A stretch of 64,000 bases of DNA from Afipia sp. GAS231 (lineage in GTDB: Bacteria; Pseudomonadota; Alphaproteobacteria; Rhizobiales; Xanthobacteraceae), in assembly GCF_900103365.1 (NCBI RefSeq), contig NZ_LT629703.1:1364001-1428000 (forward strand). Reading direction: 5' to 3'. This document shows positions 8,474 to 17,573 of the stretch, one piece after another. The translations under genes and the position numbers were made by a program. The notes beneath the pieces were generated by a model that worked only from the letters and a program-made list of their open reading frames with translations, made no database searches and was not told the DNA's origin. Positions within the stretch are counted from its first letter, which is position 1. Every line of letters starts with the position of its first letter.

Positions 8474-9337
8474 TCAATCCATGAACACCACGGTCTTGCG
8501 GCCGTTGAGGATGACGCGGTCCTCGAGGTGGTGGCGCATCGCACGCGCCAGCACGCGACGTTCGATGTCGCGGCCCTTGCGCGACAGGTCTTCCGGCATG
8601 TCGCGGTGGCTGATGCGCTCGACGTCCTGGTCGATGATCGGGCCTTCGTCGAGATCGCGGGTGACGTAATGCGCGGTGGCGCCGATCAGCTTGACGCCGC
8701 GCTCATGCGCCTGGTGGTAGGGACGCGCGCCCTTGAAGCCCGGCAAAAATGAGTGATGGATGTTGATGCAGCGTCCCGACAGGCTTGCCGACATCTCGTC
8801 CGACAGGATCTGCATGTAGCGCGCCAGCACCACGAGATCGGTATGGCTGTCCTGAACCAGTTTCAGGATCGCCTGTTCCTGCTCGCGCTTGGTTTCCTTG
8901 GTGACCGGCAGATAGTGAAACGGAATTTCGCCGAAATCGAGCGAGCCATAGGCCTCACGCGGATGGTTGGAGACAACAGCGGTCGGGATCATCTGAAGTT
9001 CGCCGGTGCGCCAGCGGTAGAGAATGTCGACCAGGCAGTGATCGGATTTGGAAACCAGCAGCATCACACGGCGGTTATTGGCGCGGTCGCGCATCTGCCA
9101 GTCCATGCTGAAACGATCGGCAATGGCGGTAAAGCCGGTCTGCAACGCCTGCAATTCCACTGCGAGATCGGCAGCGGCAAAGACCACCCGCATGAAGAAC
9201 TTGTTGGTCTCGACGTCGTCGAACTGCTGGGCATCCAGGATGTTCTGGCCGTTATGCGCAAGAAAGGTCGATACCGCGGAAACGATGCCGGGGCGATCCG
9301 GACAGGACAGGGTCAGGACGAACTGATGATCGGGCAT
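8474..9337 (-). CDS. purU: Formyltetrahydrofolate deformylase PurU
   Basis: A 287-residue enzyme that hydrolyses 10-formyl-THF to THF and formate, balancing one-carbon pools. The N-terminal ACT domain begins with [16 protein letters not shown], which marks it as PurU rather than PurN. The C-terminal formyltransferase-fold domain carries [17 protein letters not shown], with the catalytic Asn and His, and a downstream [10 protein letters not shown] with the catalytic Asp. The ATG at 9337 gives family length; an in-frame start at 9397 would add 20 residues that do not look like PurU. It stands alone, divergent from the hemD-like gene. Confidence 0.93.
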   Translation of the reverse strand: MPDHQFVLTLSCPDRPGIVSAVSTFLAHNGQNILDAQQFDDVETNKFFMRVVFAAADLAVELQALQTGFTAIADRFSMDWQMRDRANNRRVMLLVSKSDHCLVDILYRWRTGELQMIPTAVVSNHPREAYGSLDFGEIPFHYLPVTKETKREQEQAILKLVQDSHTDLVVLARYMQILSDEMSASLSGRCINIHHSFLPGFKGARPYHQAHERGVKLIGATAHYVTRDLDEGPIIDQDVERISHRDMPEDLSRKGRDIERRVLARAMRHHLEDRVILNGRKTVVFMD

Positions 9338-9436
9338 GGCTGATTTGATTACAATTAAGGCAGAGAGGAAGCGGCAATTTGCGCCCTGCTCTATCACCGC
9401 CGACGCGCTTGCGCCAATCCCGAAAGGAGGGTCAGG

Positions 9437-9490
9437 ATGAACAAATCGCGGACGATTTGCGTTAGGATTCGATCATGGCTGACAGACTGA
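9437..9490 (+). CDS. Possible 17-codon leader ORF overlapping the hemD start
   Basis: An ATG at 9437 follows a strong AGGAGG at 9425-9430 with a 6-base gap and opens a frame of 17 codons ending in TGA at 9488-9490. It overlaps the start of the hemD-like gene at 9475 in another frame. The hemD ATG itself has no comparable ribosome site, so ribosomes could be delivered by this leader through coupling. There is no protein-level support, and it may be chance. Confidence 0.3.
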   Translation: MNKSRTICVRIRSWLTD

Positions 9491-10323
9491 ACGGGTACCG
9501 CATCCTGATCCTGGAAACGCGTGAAGAGGCGCAGTTTTCGCGACTGCTCACCGAGCAGGGCGCCGACGTCTTGCAATGCCCGATGTTCACGATTCACGAC
9601 GCGCCTGATCCGGCGCCGATCGAAGCCTGGATCGGGCGATTCATCGCAAAACCCTGCGACGACATGGTGCTGATGACCGGCGAAGGCTTGCGCCGGCTGA
9701 TGAAGGTGGTGCGGCGCATCGGCGTCGAACCGGCCTTCGTCACGGCGCTCGGAAGCGCTCGAAAATTCATTCGCGGTCCGAAGCCCGGCAAGGCGCTACG
9801 CGAAATCGGGCTGGAGCCGCAGGTGACGACGGAAAAGCCGACCTCTGAGGGCGTTGCCGAAATGCTGTCGCGCCACGATTTGCGCGGCCGACGCGTCGGC
9901 CTGCAGCTCTATCCGGACAAGGATCACGGGGTGCTGATCGGCGCCATCAAGGCCCAAGGCGTGTCTGAAATCGATACTGTGCTGCCCTACGCCTATGACG
10001 CGCAGGCCGCCGACGCCAATATCGTTGTTGCCATCGACGAAATGGCCGAGGGGCGGATCGATGCGATCGCGTTGACCAACCTCGGTCAGGTCCGCCGCCT
10101 GGTCGAAGTCGCCCGCGCCCGCGGCTGCGAGGACCGCTTGCGGCAAGGACTTGGGCAAACCCCGATCGCCTCGGTCGGACCGGCGGTGTCGGATGAACTC
10201 AAGGCGCAGGGCTTGCGCACCGATATCTATCCGGCCGACGACGCCTTCTTCATGCGGCCGCTGATCTCGGCGATGGCGACCGCGCTGGCGAAACATCCGC
10301 CGCGGGCTGTCGGATCACGCTGA
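9475..10323 (+). CDS. Uroporphyrinogen-III synthase family protein (HemD-like)
   Basis: A 282-residue two-lobed protein with the HemD pattern: an N-terminal LETREEAQFSRLL start, a central LGSARKFIRGPKPGKAL segment, a TSEGVAEML helix and a C-terminal IASVGPAVSDELKAQG motif. HemD cyclises hydroxymethylbilane to uroporphyrinogen III in tetrapyrrole synthesis. The family is weakly conserved and no other heme gene is nearby. It may be a paralogue rather than the housekeeping hemD, so no symbol is given. Confidence 0.75.
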   Translation: MADRLNGYRILILETREEAQFSRLLTEQGADVLQCPMFTIHDAPDPAPIEAWIGRFIAKPCDDMVLMTGEGLRRLMKVVRRIGVEPAFVTALGSARKFIRGPKPGKALREIGLEPQVTTEKPTSEGVAEMLSRHDLRGRRVGLQLYPDKDHGVLIGAIKAQGVSEIDTVLPYAYDAQAADANIVVAIDEMAEGRIDAIALTNLGQVRRLVEVARARGCEDRLRQGLGQTPIASVGPAVSDELKAQGLRTDIYPADDAFFMRPLISAMATALAKHPPRAVGSR

Positions 10324-10335
10324 CTCTCGTGCAGC

Positions 10336-11010
10336 CTACTCGCCGTAGTGTCGCAAGCGTTCGAGGTCGAGGACGGTGACGCCGCCATATTCCAAGCGCA
10401 GCAGCCCCTGCTGCTCCAGCCGCTTCAGGCACTGGTTGGCATTCTGCCGGGAGATGCCGGAGAGCGCCCCGATCTCTTCCTGCGTGATTTCGAGATGCGG
10501 CGTCAGGTCCGGATAGAGAATCGGATTGAACAGCGAGGCGATCGAGCGGGCCAGCCGCGCGGTCGCATCGAGCGTGCGGCCATATTCCAATAGCCCGATG
10601 AACTGCCCGAGACGTTCGTTGAGCTGTCCGACCAGGAAGCGATTGAAGCCGACGCTGTTCTCGAACAGCCACAGGAACGTGCTGCGGTTCATCATCGCAA
10701 TCCTGGTATCGCGCAGCGCCACCACGTCGTAGCGCCGCGGCTCGTTCTTCAGCACGGTGCCCTCGCCGAACCATGCGCCGGCGGTGAGACCGGCAAAGCT
10801 CGCGGCCTTGCCGCCGCGGGAGACGATGCCCATCCGCGCCAGACCGCTGACGACGCCGGTCCAGTAGTCGAACTGATCGCCGCGCATGAAGATGAATTCA
10901 TCGGCGCGGTAGGATTTTTCGACGATACCGGCGCGCGCGATCTCGATCTCGCGCTCGCTGAGCTCGCGCGACCACGCCGCTATCCGCTTCAGATAATCCG
11001 GGGCAATCAT
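10336..11010 (-). CDS. Crp/Fnr-family transcriptional regulator
   Basis: A 224-residue regulator from the ATG at 11010; a TTG at 11040 would add ten residues. The N-terminal half is a cyclic-nucleotide-binding-type beta barrel containing FIMRGDQFDYWTGVVSG. The C-terminal half is a winged helix with the recognition helix in SGISRQNANQCLKRLEQQG. No FNR-type cysteine cluster is seen, so oxygen sensing by an iron-sulfur cluster is unlikely. It is divergent from the second liv operon with about 340 bases between starts, which makes it the best candidate regulator of that operon (inference). Confidence 0.85.
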   Translation of the reverse strand: MIAPDYLKRIAAWSRELSEREIEIARAGIVEKSYRADEFIFMRGDQFDYWTGVVSGLARMGIVSRGGKAASFAGLTAGAWFGEGTVLKNEPRRYDVVALRDTRIAMMNRSTFLWLFENSVGFNRFLVGQLNERLGQFIGLLEYGRTLDATARLARSIASLFNPILYPDLTPHLEITQEEIGALSGISRQNANQCLKRLEQQGLLRLEYGGVTVLDLERLRHYGE

Positions 11011-11349
11011 TGCTTCATCGACCGTCGCCCGTGGCCCCAACTCTCATATTGCACTGCAACAATCACCCGTACGCGCATCCGACTTCACGAAATTTGCTGG
11101 CCAATTGTCAGCCACAAGACATTTCAACGTATCGCTTTCCCTTATTGAGGGCCACCTCGTGCCGGCTCGCCGATGGTCCCGTCTGATGGCACGGGAACGG
11201 CCGGTATGCGGGGTGCGGCGTTACCGCGCAGCGGCTTCGGTCCGACGTCAATAGTCGGATGGCCTCGCGGGTGCCGCCGATGTAGGATCGCACCATCGTG
11301 TGCAAACATAGATAAAGAGCGCGCAAAGCGCCGTATCTGGAGGAATGGG
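11011..11349. promoter_or_regulatory. Divergent regulatory region between the Crp/Fnr gene and liv operon 2
   Basis: About 340 bases with no convincing gene; reading frames here only extend the flanking genes. It contains TTGCACTGCAA at 11049-11059, a small dyad with arms TTGC and GCAA, close to the regulator gene. The region must carry the promoter of the second liv operon and could bind the Crp/Fnr protein encoded beside it. Confidence 0.45.
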
Positions 11350-12174
11350 TTGGCTTACTCTTTGGAAGTGCGCGGGGTGTCACTGCGCTTTGGTGGCGTC
11401 CGTGCGCTGACCGAAGTCAGTTTCGGCGTCAATGATGGCGAGCTGTTCTCGATCATCGGGCCGAACGGCGCCGGCAAGACCTCGATCGTCAATTGCATCT
11501 CGGGCCGCTACAAGCCGACCGAAGGCCAGTTGTTCTATCGCGGCAAGGACATTACGGGCCTGAACCCGAACGCGCGTCCGTCGCTCGGTATCGGCCGCAC
11601 CTTTCAGAATCTGGCGCTGTTCCACCACATGAGCGTGCTCGACAACATCATGGTCGGGCGGCACCACCTGCTGAAGAACAATTTCATCACGGGATCGCTG
11701 TACTGGCTGACCGGCGCGCGGCGCGAGGAGCTTGAGCACCGCCGCAAGGTGGAGGAAATCATCGACTTCCTCGACCTCCAGTCGGTCCGCAAGGCGACCG
11801 CCGGCACCCTGCCCTACGGCCTGCGCAAGCGCGTCGAGCTTGCCCGCGCGATGGCGCTGGAGCCGCAGTTGATCCTGCTCGACGAGCCCATGGCCGGTAT
11901 GAACTTCGAAGAAAAAGAGGATATGGCGCGCTACATCGTCGATCTCAACGAAGAGTTCGGCATGACCGTGATGATGATCGAGCACGACATGGGCGTAGTC
12001 ATGGATATCTCCCATCGCGTCATGGTGCTGGATTTTGGCCGCAAGATCGCCGAAGGCGATCCGGCTGCCGTGCTGGCCGATCCCCATGTCAAGCGCGCCT
12101 ATCTCGGCGAAGAGGACGAGGTCCTCGTCGATCCCGACGACAAGCCCGCCGCCGCTCCGGAGTGCGCGGCATGA
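11350..12174 (+). CDS. livG: LIV-type ABC transporter ATP-binding protein LivG (operon 2)
   Basis: A 274-residue ABC ATPase with Walker A GPNGAGKTS, the LivG-style signature region LPYGLRKRVELARA and Walker B LILLDEPMAGM, followed by the H-loop MIEHDMG. I place the start at the TTG at 11350 because a GGAGG ribosome site ends 6 bases before it and the ATP-binding domain begins at once (AYSLEVRGVSLRFGG). The longer frame from 11173 has no family sequence. It is the first gene of operon 2 and overlaps the next gene by ATGA. Confidence 0.88.
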   Translation: MAYSLEVRGVSLRFGGVRALTEVSFGVNDGELFSIIGPNGAGKTSIVNCISGRYKPTEGQLFYRGKDITGLNPNARPSLGIGRTFQNLALFHHMSVLDNIMVGRHHLLKNNFITGSLYWLTGARREELEHRRKVEEIIDFLDLQSVRKATAGTLPYGLRKRVELARAMALEPQLILLDEPMAGMNFEEKEDMARYIVDLNEEFGMTVMMIEHDMGVVMDISHRVMVLDFGRKIAEGDPAAVLADPHVKRAYLGEEDEVLVDPDDKPAAAPECAA

Positions 12175-14102
12175 TGGATTACGCGGGCCGTGTCGCCCAA
12201 GCCGACACCTATCCGAAAATGTTGCGCCTCAACGCCAAGGAGCACGGCGGCGAGATTGCGCTGCGCGAGAAAGATCTCGGGCTGTGGCGCATCTTCACCT
12301 GGAACGATTATCAGACACGCGTCCATGATTTCGCGCTCGGCATGGTCGAACTCGGCCTCGGGCGCGGCGACGTCATCGGCGTGATCGGCGACAACCGGCC
12401 GGATTGGGTCGCGGCCGAAATCGCAACCCACGCCATCGGCGCCATGAGCCTCGGCCTTTATCGCGACGTGCTCGACGAGGAAGCGGCGTATTTGCTCAGT
12501 TACGGCGAGGCCAAACTGGTATTTGCCGAGGACGAAGAGCAGGTCGACAAGCTGCTGGCGCTGGCCGAGCGCGTGCCGAACCTCAAGCACATCGTCTATT
12601 CCGATCCGCGCGGCATGCGGAAGTATGAAGATCCGCGGCTGATGGAAGCCGGGAAGCTGGCGGATATGGGTCGCGAGCGCGCCGCACGCGAGCCCGGGCT
12701 CTACGACCGCCTGGTCGATCAAACCAAGGGCGAGGACGTCGCGATCCTCTGCACCACTTCGGGCACCACGGCCAATCCGAAGCTCGCGATGCTCGCTGCC
12801 GGTCGTGTGCTGAAACATTGCGCGACGTATCTCTCGTTCGATCCGAAGGGACCGGACGACGAATACGTCTCGGTGCTGCCGCTGCCGTGGATCATGGAGC
12901 AGGTCTACGTGCTCGGCAAAGGCCTGCTGTGCCGGATGAAGGTCAACTTCGTCGAAGAGCCCGACACCATGATGAACGATTTCCGCGAGATCGCGCCGAC
13001 CTTCGTGCTGTTCGCACCAAGGGTCTGGGAATCGATCGCCGCCGACGTCCGCGCCGGCGTGATGGACTCCTCACCTCTGAAACAGAAGCTCTACAACCTC
13101 GGCATGAAGACCGGCCTCTCGGCGCTTGTCGAAGGCAAGCACTCGATGCTGGCCGACAAGGTGCTGTTCCGCGCGCTGCGCGACCGCCTCGGCTTCACGC
13201 GGCTGCGCTCAGCGGCGACCGGAGGTGCTGCGCTCGGGCCTGATACCTTCAAGTTCTTCCAGGCCATGGGCGTGCCGCTGCGCACGCTCTACGGCCAGAC
13301 CGAACTGCTGGGCGCTTACACGCTGCACCCGGCCGGCAAGGTCGATCCGGACACGACCGGCGTGCCGATGGCCGCCGATATCGAGATCAAGATCGACAAG
13401 CCCGACATCGCAGGGGTTGGTGAAATCGTGGTACGCCATCCCAACATGTATCTCGGCTATTACAAGAATCCGGAAGCCTCCGCCGCCGACATGAAGGACG
13501 GCTGGATGCATTCCGGCGACGCCGGCTATTTCAACGACAACAAGCAGCTCGTCGTCATCGACCGCATCAAGGATCTCGCCGAGACCTCGCGCGGCGAACG
13601 CTTCTCGCCGCAATATCTGGAAAACAAGCTGAAGTTCTCGCCCTACATCGCCGAGACGGTGGTGCTGGGCGCCGGCCGCGATGCGCTGGCGGCGATGATC
13701 TGCATCCGCTACTCGATCATCTCGAAATGGGCGGAGAAGAACCGCATCTCGTTTACCACCTATACCGACCTCGCCTCGCGCCCGGAGGTCTATGATCTCG
13801 TGCGCAAGGAAGTCGAGACCGTCAACGCCACGCTGCCGCCGGCGCAACGCATTTCGCGCTTCCTGCTGCTCTACAAGGAACTCGACGCCGACGACGGCGA
13901 GCTGACCCGCACCCGGAAAGTCCGCCGCAGCGTCATCAATGAAAAATACGCCGGGATTATCGATGCGATCTACGGCGGCAAGCGCGACATCCCGGTCGAT
14001 ACCGTGATCCGCTTCCAGGACGGCACCACCCAGCGCATCCGCACCACGCTGCGGGTGGTCGATCTCGCGCATGATATGCCGGTCGCGGAGGCCGCGGAAT
14101 GA
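12171..14102 (+). CDS. Long-chain acyl-CoA synthetase-like AMP-binding enzyme inside the liv operon
   Basis: A 643-residue adenylate-forming enzyme of the FadD15 / long-chain acyl-CoA synthetase type, which activates a carboxylic acid with ATP and CoA. The phosphate-binding loop reads TSGTTANPK, with Ala replacing the usual Gly after TSGTT. Other landmarks are the YGQTE motif, the SGDAG motif and the C-terminal TRTRKVRR, whose Lys is the expected catalytic residue. The ATG at 12171 overlaps the livG stop, and the stop overlaps the livH ATG, so the gene is locked between transporter genes. This implies import is coupled to CoA activation of a fatty, aromatic or similar acid. Confidence 0.88.
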   Translation: MMDYAGRVAQADTYPKMLRLNAKEHGGEIALREKDLGLWRIFTWNDYQTRVHDFALGMVELGLGRGDVIGVIGDNRPDWVAAEIATHAIGAMSLGLYRDVLDEEAAYLLSYGEAKLVFAEDEEQVDKLLALAERVPNLKHIVYSDPRGMRKYEDPRLMEAGKLADMGRERAAREPGLYDRLVDQTKGEDVAILCTTSGTTANPKLAMLAAGRVLKHCATYLSFDPKGPDDEYVSVLPLPWIMEQVYVLGKGLLCRMKVNFVEEPDTMMNDFREIAPTFVLFAPRVWESIAADVRAGVMDSSPLKQKLYNLGMKTGLSALVEGKHSMLADKVLFRALRDRLGFTRLRSAATGGAALGPDTFKFFQAMGVPLRTLYGQTELLGAYTLHPAGKVDPDTTGVPMAADIEIKIDKPDIAGVGEIVVRHPNMYLGYYKNPEASAADMKDGWMHSGDAGYFNDNKQLVVIDRIKDLAETSRGERFSPQYLENKLKFSPYIAETVVLGAGRDALAAMICIRYSIISKWAEKNRISFTTYTDLASRPEVYDLVRKEVETVNATLPPAQRISRFLLLYKELDADDGELTRTRKVRRSVINEKYAGIIDAIYGGKRDIPVDTVIRFQDGTTQRIRTTLRVVDLAHDMPVAEAAE

Positions 14103-14992
14103 ACATCCATTTCCTGATCCAGCTTCTGGTCAACGGCCTCGTGGTCGGCACGCTCTATGGCGTAGTCGCGATGTCGTTCGTGCTGATCTACAAGGCGACG
14201 CAGGTGGTGAATTTCGCGCAAGGCGAATTGCTGCTGATCGGCGCATGGGTGTGCTGGGCGCTGCTCGCGAAATACCAGGTGCCGTTCTGGATCGGCATGC
14301 CGCTGACGCTGGTGTTCATGTTCGTGTTTGGGATCGCGATCCAGATCCTGATCCTGCGCCCGATGATCGGCGAGCCGATCATCTCCGTCATCATGGTCAC
14401 CATCGGTCTCTCAACCGTGTTCCAGGCCGCATTGAAGTGGATGTTCGGCGTCAACCCGCAGCCGTTCCCGCGCGTGTTCGAGAGCCAGTCCGTCAGTTTC
14501 CTCGGCCTGCAGATCCAGACCGTCTATGTGATGAGCCTCGTGGTATCGGTCGCGATGATGATCGGCATGGCCTGGTTCTTCCGCGCCTCCAAATATGGCC
14601 TCGCGATGCGTGCCACCGCCTTCAACCAGCAGGTGGCGCAGTCGCTGGGTATCTCGGTGAAAAACGTGTTCGCGATGGCCTGGGCGATTTCGGCCATGGT
14701 ATCGGCGGTCGCGGGCGTCGTGGTCGCCGTCGTCAACGGCGTATCCTCCGGCCTCTCCGCTTACGGCATCAAGGTATTTCCGGCCGCGATCCTCGGTGGC
14801 CTCGATTCGATCGGCGGCGCCGTGGTCGGCGGCATCATCATCGGTCTCTTGGAAAACGTCGCGCAATATGTCGACAGCGAATATCTGCACTGGGGCAATC
14901 TCTACGAAATCGCGCCGTTCTACGTGCTGATCATTATCCTGATGATCAAGCCCTATGGGCTGTTCGGCACCAAAGACATCGAGCGGGTGTAA
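14099..14992 (+). CDS. livH: LIV-type ABC transporter permease LivH (operon 2)
   Basis: A 297-residue membrane protein with the LivH start pattern LVNGLVVGTLYGVVAMSFVLIYKAT followed by VNFAQGELLLIGA, a signature of this permease group. The coupling loop is RATAFNQQVAQSLGISV. It overlaps the ligase gene by ATGA and ends 3 bases before livM. It forms half of the inner-membrane channel of transporter 2. Confidence 0.92.
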   Translation: MNIHFLIQLLVNGLVVGTLYGVVAMSFVLIYKATQVVNFAQGELLLIGAWVCWALLAKYQVPFWIGMPLTLVFMFVFGIAIQILILRPMIGEPIISVIMVTIGLSTVFQAALKWMFGVNPQPFPRVFESQSVSFLGLQIQTVYVMSLVVSVAMMIGMAWFFRASKYGLAMRATAFNQQVAQSLGISVKNVFAMAWAISAMVSAVAGVVVAVVNGVSSGLSAYGIKVFPAAILGGLDSIGGAVVGGIIIGLLENVAQYVDSEYLHWGNLYEIAPFYVLIIILMIKPYGLFGTKDIERV

Positions 14993-14995
14993 TTC

Positions 14996-16069
14996 ATGGC
15001 TGGCCCTTCCCTCATCCCGTCCGGCGACTTCCGCACCACCTATGCGGCGGACACCACGATCTTTCCGACCACGACCAGTCGCAACTTTGCGATTGCCGGC
15101 ATCATCCTGGTTTGTTTCGCGCCGCTGGTGTTCAGCAACTACTGGCTCAGCATATCGATCCAGATCGGCATCTTTGCCATTGCGGCGCTCGGCCTCAACA
15201 TCCTGGTTGGATTCACCGGCCAGATCTCGATCGGCCACGCCGCGTTCTTCCTGTTCGGAGCCTTCACCTCGGCCTACATCTCCAACACTGTGCCGATCCC
15301 GGTGTTCTTCGCCATTCCGCTTGCGGGTGTCATCACCGCGCTGGTCGGGCTGATCTTCGGCCTGCCGGCGGCGCGGCTGAAGGGGCTTTATCTCGTCATC
15401 GCAACGCTCGCCGCGCAATACATCCTGCTGGATTTCTTCTCGCGCGCCGACTGGTTCTCCGGCGGCTCGGTGCCGGCCAGCGCCAATCCGTTCTCGATCT
15501 TCGGCTATACGTTCCGCGGCGATAAACAATATTTCTACGTGGTGCTGGCCTATCTCGTGATCAGTTTTCTGCTGGTGACCAACCTGATGCGCACCCGCGA
15601 CGGCCGCGCGCTGGTCGCGATCCGCGATCATTATCTCTCCGCCGAGATCATGGGCATCAACCTTACCAAATACCGCACGCTGTCGTTCGGGCTCGCCGCC
15701 TTCTTCGCCGGCATCGCCGGCGCGCTGTACGCGCACTATCAGCTCGTCGTCTCCAATGAAGGTTTCGGCATCGAGCGCTCGATCCTGTTCCTGGCGATGA
15801 TCATCATCGGCGGTACCGGATCGGTGATGGGCACGCTGATGGGTACCGCGTTCGTGGTGTTGCTGCCGGAATCGATGGAGTGGCTCAGCTCCGGCCTGAA
15901 GGGCAGCGCGATCGACAAGGCGCTGTCGCTCAACAACAACATCACCTTTTTGCGCGAGATCACGATCGGGCTGATCATCATCGGATTCCTGATGTTTGAG
16001 CCGGACGGGCTTGCGCATCGCTGGCGGCAGATCAAGACCTACTGGAAACTCTACCCGTTCTCGCATTGA
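14996..16069 (+). CDS. livM: LIV-type ABC transporter permease LivM (operon 2)
   Basis: A 357-residue permease with a 35-residue hydrophilic N-terminal extension before the first membrane segment. The hallmark LVGFTGQISIGHAAFFLFGA lies near residues 70-90, and the coupling loop has VAIRDHYLSAEIMGIN. It pairs with LivH. It starts 3 bases after the livH stop and is followed after about 50 bases by the binding-protein gene, which has its own strong ribosome site. Confidence 0.92.
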   Translation: MAGPSLIPSGDFRTTYAADTTIFPTTTSRNFAIAGIILVCFAPLVFSNYWLSISIQIGIFAIAALGLNILVGFTGQISIGHAAFFLFGAFTSAYISNTVPIPVFFAIPLAGVITALVGLIFGLPAARLKGLYLVIATLAAQYILLDFFSRADWFSGGSVPASANPFSIFGYTFRGDKQYFYVVLAYLVISFLLVTNLMRTRDGRALVAIRDHYLSAEIMGINLTKYRTLSFGLAAFFAGIAGALYAHYQLVVSNEGFGIERSILFLAMIIIGGTGSVMGTLMGTAFVVLLPESMEWLSSGLKGSAIDKALSLNNNITFLREITIGLIIIGFLMFEPDGLAHRWRQIKTYWKLYPFSH

Positions 16070-16118
16070 GGCGGGAACTGGAGCGACGACAACGAACTCA
16101 ACAAAAGACCGGAGGAAA

Positions 16119-17408
16119 ATGTCTATGACGATGAAATCCCTTTTGAGCACCGTTTCACTGGCGCTGCTGATCGGCGGCGCTTCCGCAACCGCTCAGGCGC
16201 AAATTGCGATCGGCCATCTGCAGGATCTGTCGGGCGGCACCGCCGACGTCGGCACCCCCTACGGCCAGGGCGTCGCGGACACCTTCGCTTGGGTCAACAA
16301 GAACGGCGGCGTCGGCGGCAAGCCGCTCAATGTCGACAGCAACGACTACGGCTACCAGGTGCCGCGCGCGATCGCGCTCTACAAGAAATGGTCGGCACCC
16401 GATGCCAAGGTCGCCGCGATCATGGGCTGGGGCACCGCGGATACCGAGGCGCTCACCGGCTTCCTCGCGCAGGACAAGATCCCCGACATCTCCGGCTCCT
16501 ACGCCGCCGCACTGACCGATCCGGAAGGCACCAGCGGCAAGGCCAAGCCGGCGCCGTATAATTTCTTCTACGGCCCGAGCTATTCAGATGCGCTCCGTGC
16601 CGAATTGACCTGGGCGGCCGAGGACTGGAAGGCCAAGGGCAAGCCCGGCAAGCCGAAGTTCGTCCACATGGGCGCCAACCACCCCTACCCGAACGCCCCG
16701 AAGGCCGCCGGCGAGGTGCTCGCCACCGAACTCGGCTTCGAGGTGCTGCCGCCGCTGGTGTTCGCGCTTTCGCCGGGCGACTACAGCGCGCAGTGCCTCA
16801 GCCTGAAGAGCGCCGGCGCCAATTACGCTTATTTGGGCAATACCGCCGCCTCCAATATCTCCGTGATGAAGGCCTGCAAAACCGCTGGCGTCGACGTTCA
16901 GTTCCTCAGCAACGTCTGGGGTATGGACGAGAATGCCGCCAAGACCGCGGGCGATGCGGCCGACGGCGTCATCTTCCCGCTGCGGACCGCCGTAGCGTGG
17001 GGCGGCAATGCGCCGGGCATGAAGACCGTGATCGAAATCTCGAAAATGTCCGACCCCTCAGGCAAGGTCTATCGTCCCGTGCACTACATCGCCGGCGTCT
17101 GCAGCGCGCTGTATCTGAAGGAAGCGCTCGACTGGGCCGCCAAGAACGGCGGCGCCACCGGCGAGAACGTCGCCAAGGGCTTCTACCAGAAGAAGGATTG
17201 GGTGCCGGCCGGCATGGAGGGGGTCTGCAATCCCTCGACCTGGACCGAAAAGGATCACCGCCCGACCACGAAGGTCGATCTGTATCGCTCGAAAGTATCG
17301 GGCGCGACCGATGGCGACATCAACGACGTCATGGCCAAGGGCACCATCAAGCTCGAGAAGGTCAAGACCGTCGAACTGCCGCGCAAGCCGGAATGGTTTG
17401 GCTGGTAA
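16119..17408 (+). CDS. livK: LIV-type ABC transporter substrate-binding protein (operon 2)
   Basis: A 429-residue periplasmic binding protein of the Peripla_BP_6 class. The ATG at 16119 is preceded by GGAGG at 16111 and starts a signal peptide with a core TVSLALLIGGAS and cleavage expected after AQA near residue 28. The mature part begins IAIGHLQDLSGG. It belongs to the longer type often found with acyl-CoA ligase genes. Two repeat elements follow it before livF. The ligand is not evident; an aromatic or aliphatic acid would suit the operon. Confidence 0.9.
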   Translation: MSMTMKSLLSTVSLALLIGGASATAQAQIAIGHLQDLSGGTADVGTPYGQGVADTFAWVNKNGGVGGKPLNVDSNDYGYQVPRAIALYKKWSAPDAKVAAIMGWGTADTEALTGFLAQDKIPDISGSYAAALTDPEGTSGKAKPAPYNFFYGPSYSDALRAELTWAAEDWKAKGKPGKPKFVHMGANHPYPNAPKAAGEVLATELGFEVLPPLVFALSPGDYSAQCLSLKSAGANYAYLGNTAASNISVMKACKTAGVDVQFLSNVWGMDENAAKTAGDAADGVIFPLRTAVAWGGNAPGMKTVIEISKMSDPSGKVYRPVHYIAGVCSALYLKEALDWAAKNGGATGENVAKGFYQKKDWVPAGMEGVCNPSTWTEKDHRPTTKVDLYRSKVSGATDGDINDVMAKGTIKLEKVKTVELPRKPEWFGW

Positions 17409-17439
17409 GCTGAGACTGAACGTCACGAACACAGGACGT

Positions 17440-17560
17440 CATCCCCCGCCTCGTACGCAATTGCACACTGGAGCGGGGGATCCAGTACGCCGCGCCATCG
17501 CGGAATAACTCAGACGTCAGTGGAATACTGGGTCACCCGCCTTCGCGGGTGACGACAGCG
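17440..17560. repeat. Two adjacent hairpin-forming intergenic repeats between livK and livF
   Basis: The first pair is ATCCCCCGC at 17441-17449 with GCGGGGGAT at 17473-17481. The second is GTCACCCGC at 17532-17540 with GCGGGTGAC at 17545-17553, around a CTTC loop. Both resemble REP-type elements I recall from rhizobia, where CGCCTTCGCGGG cores are frequent. As in operon 1, the palindromic DNA sits next to the 3' end of the binding-protein gene, fitting a role in mRNA stability or partial termination. Confidence 0.75.
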
Positions 17561-17573
17561 AGAGTGAACGGAC

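Noticed and set aside
14411..16150. A 579-codon antisense open frame across livH and livM of operon 2
   Set aside because: It is low-complexity (rich in Arg, Asp, Glu and His) and exactly opposes two well-recognised permease genes. This is the usual shadow produced by GC-rich codon bias.
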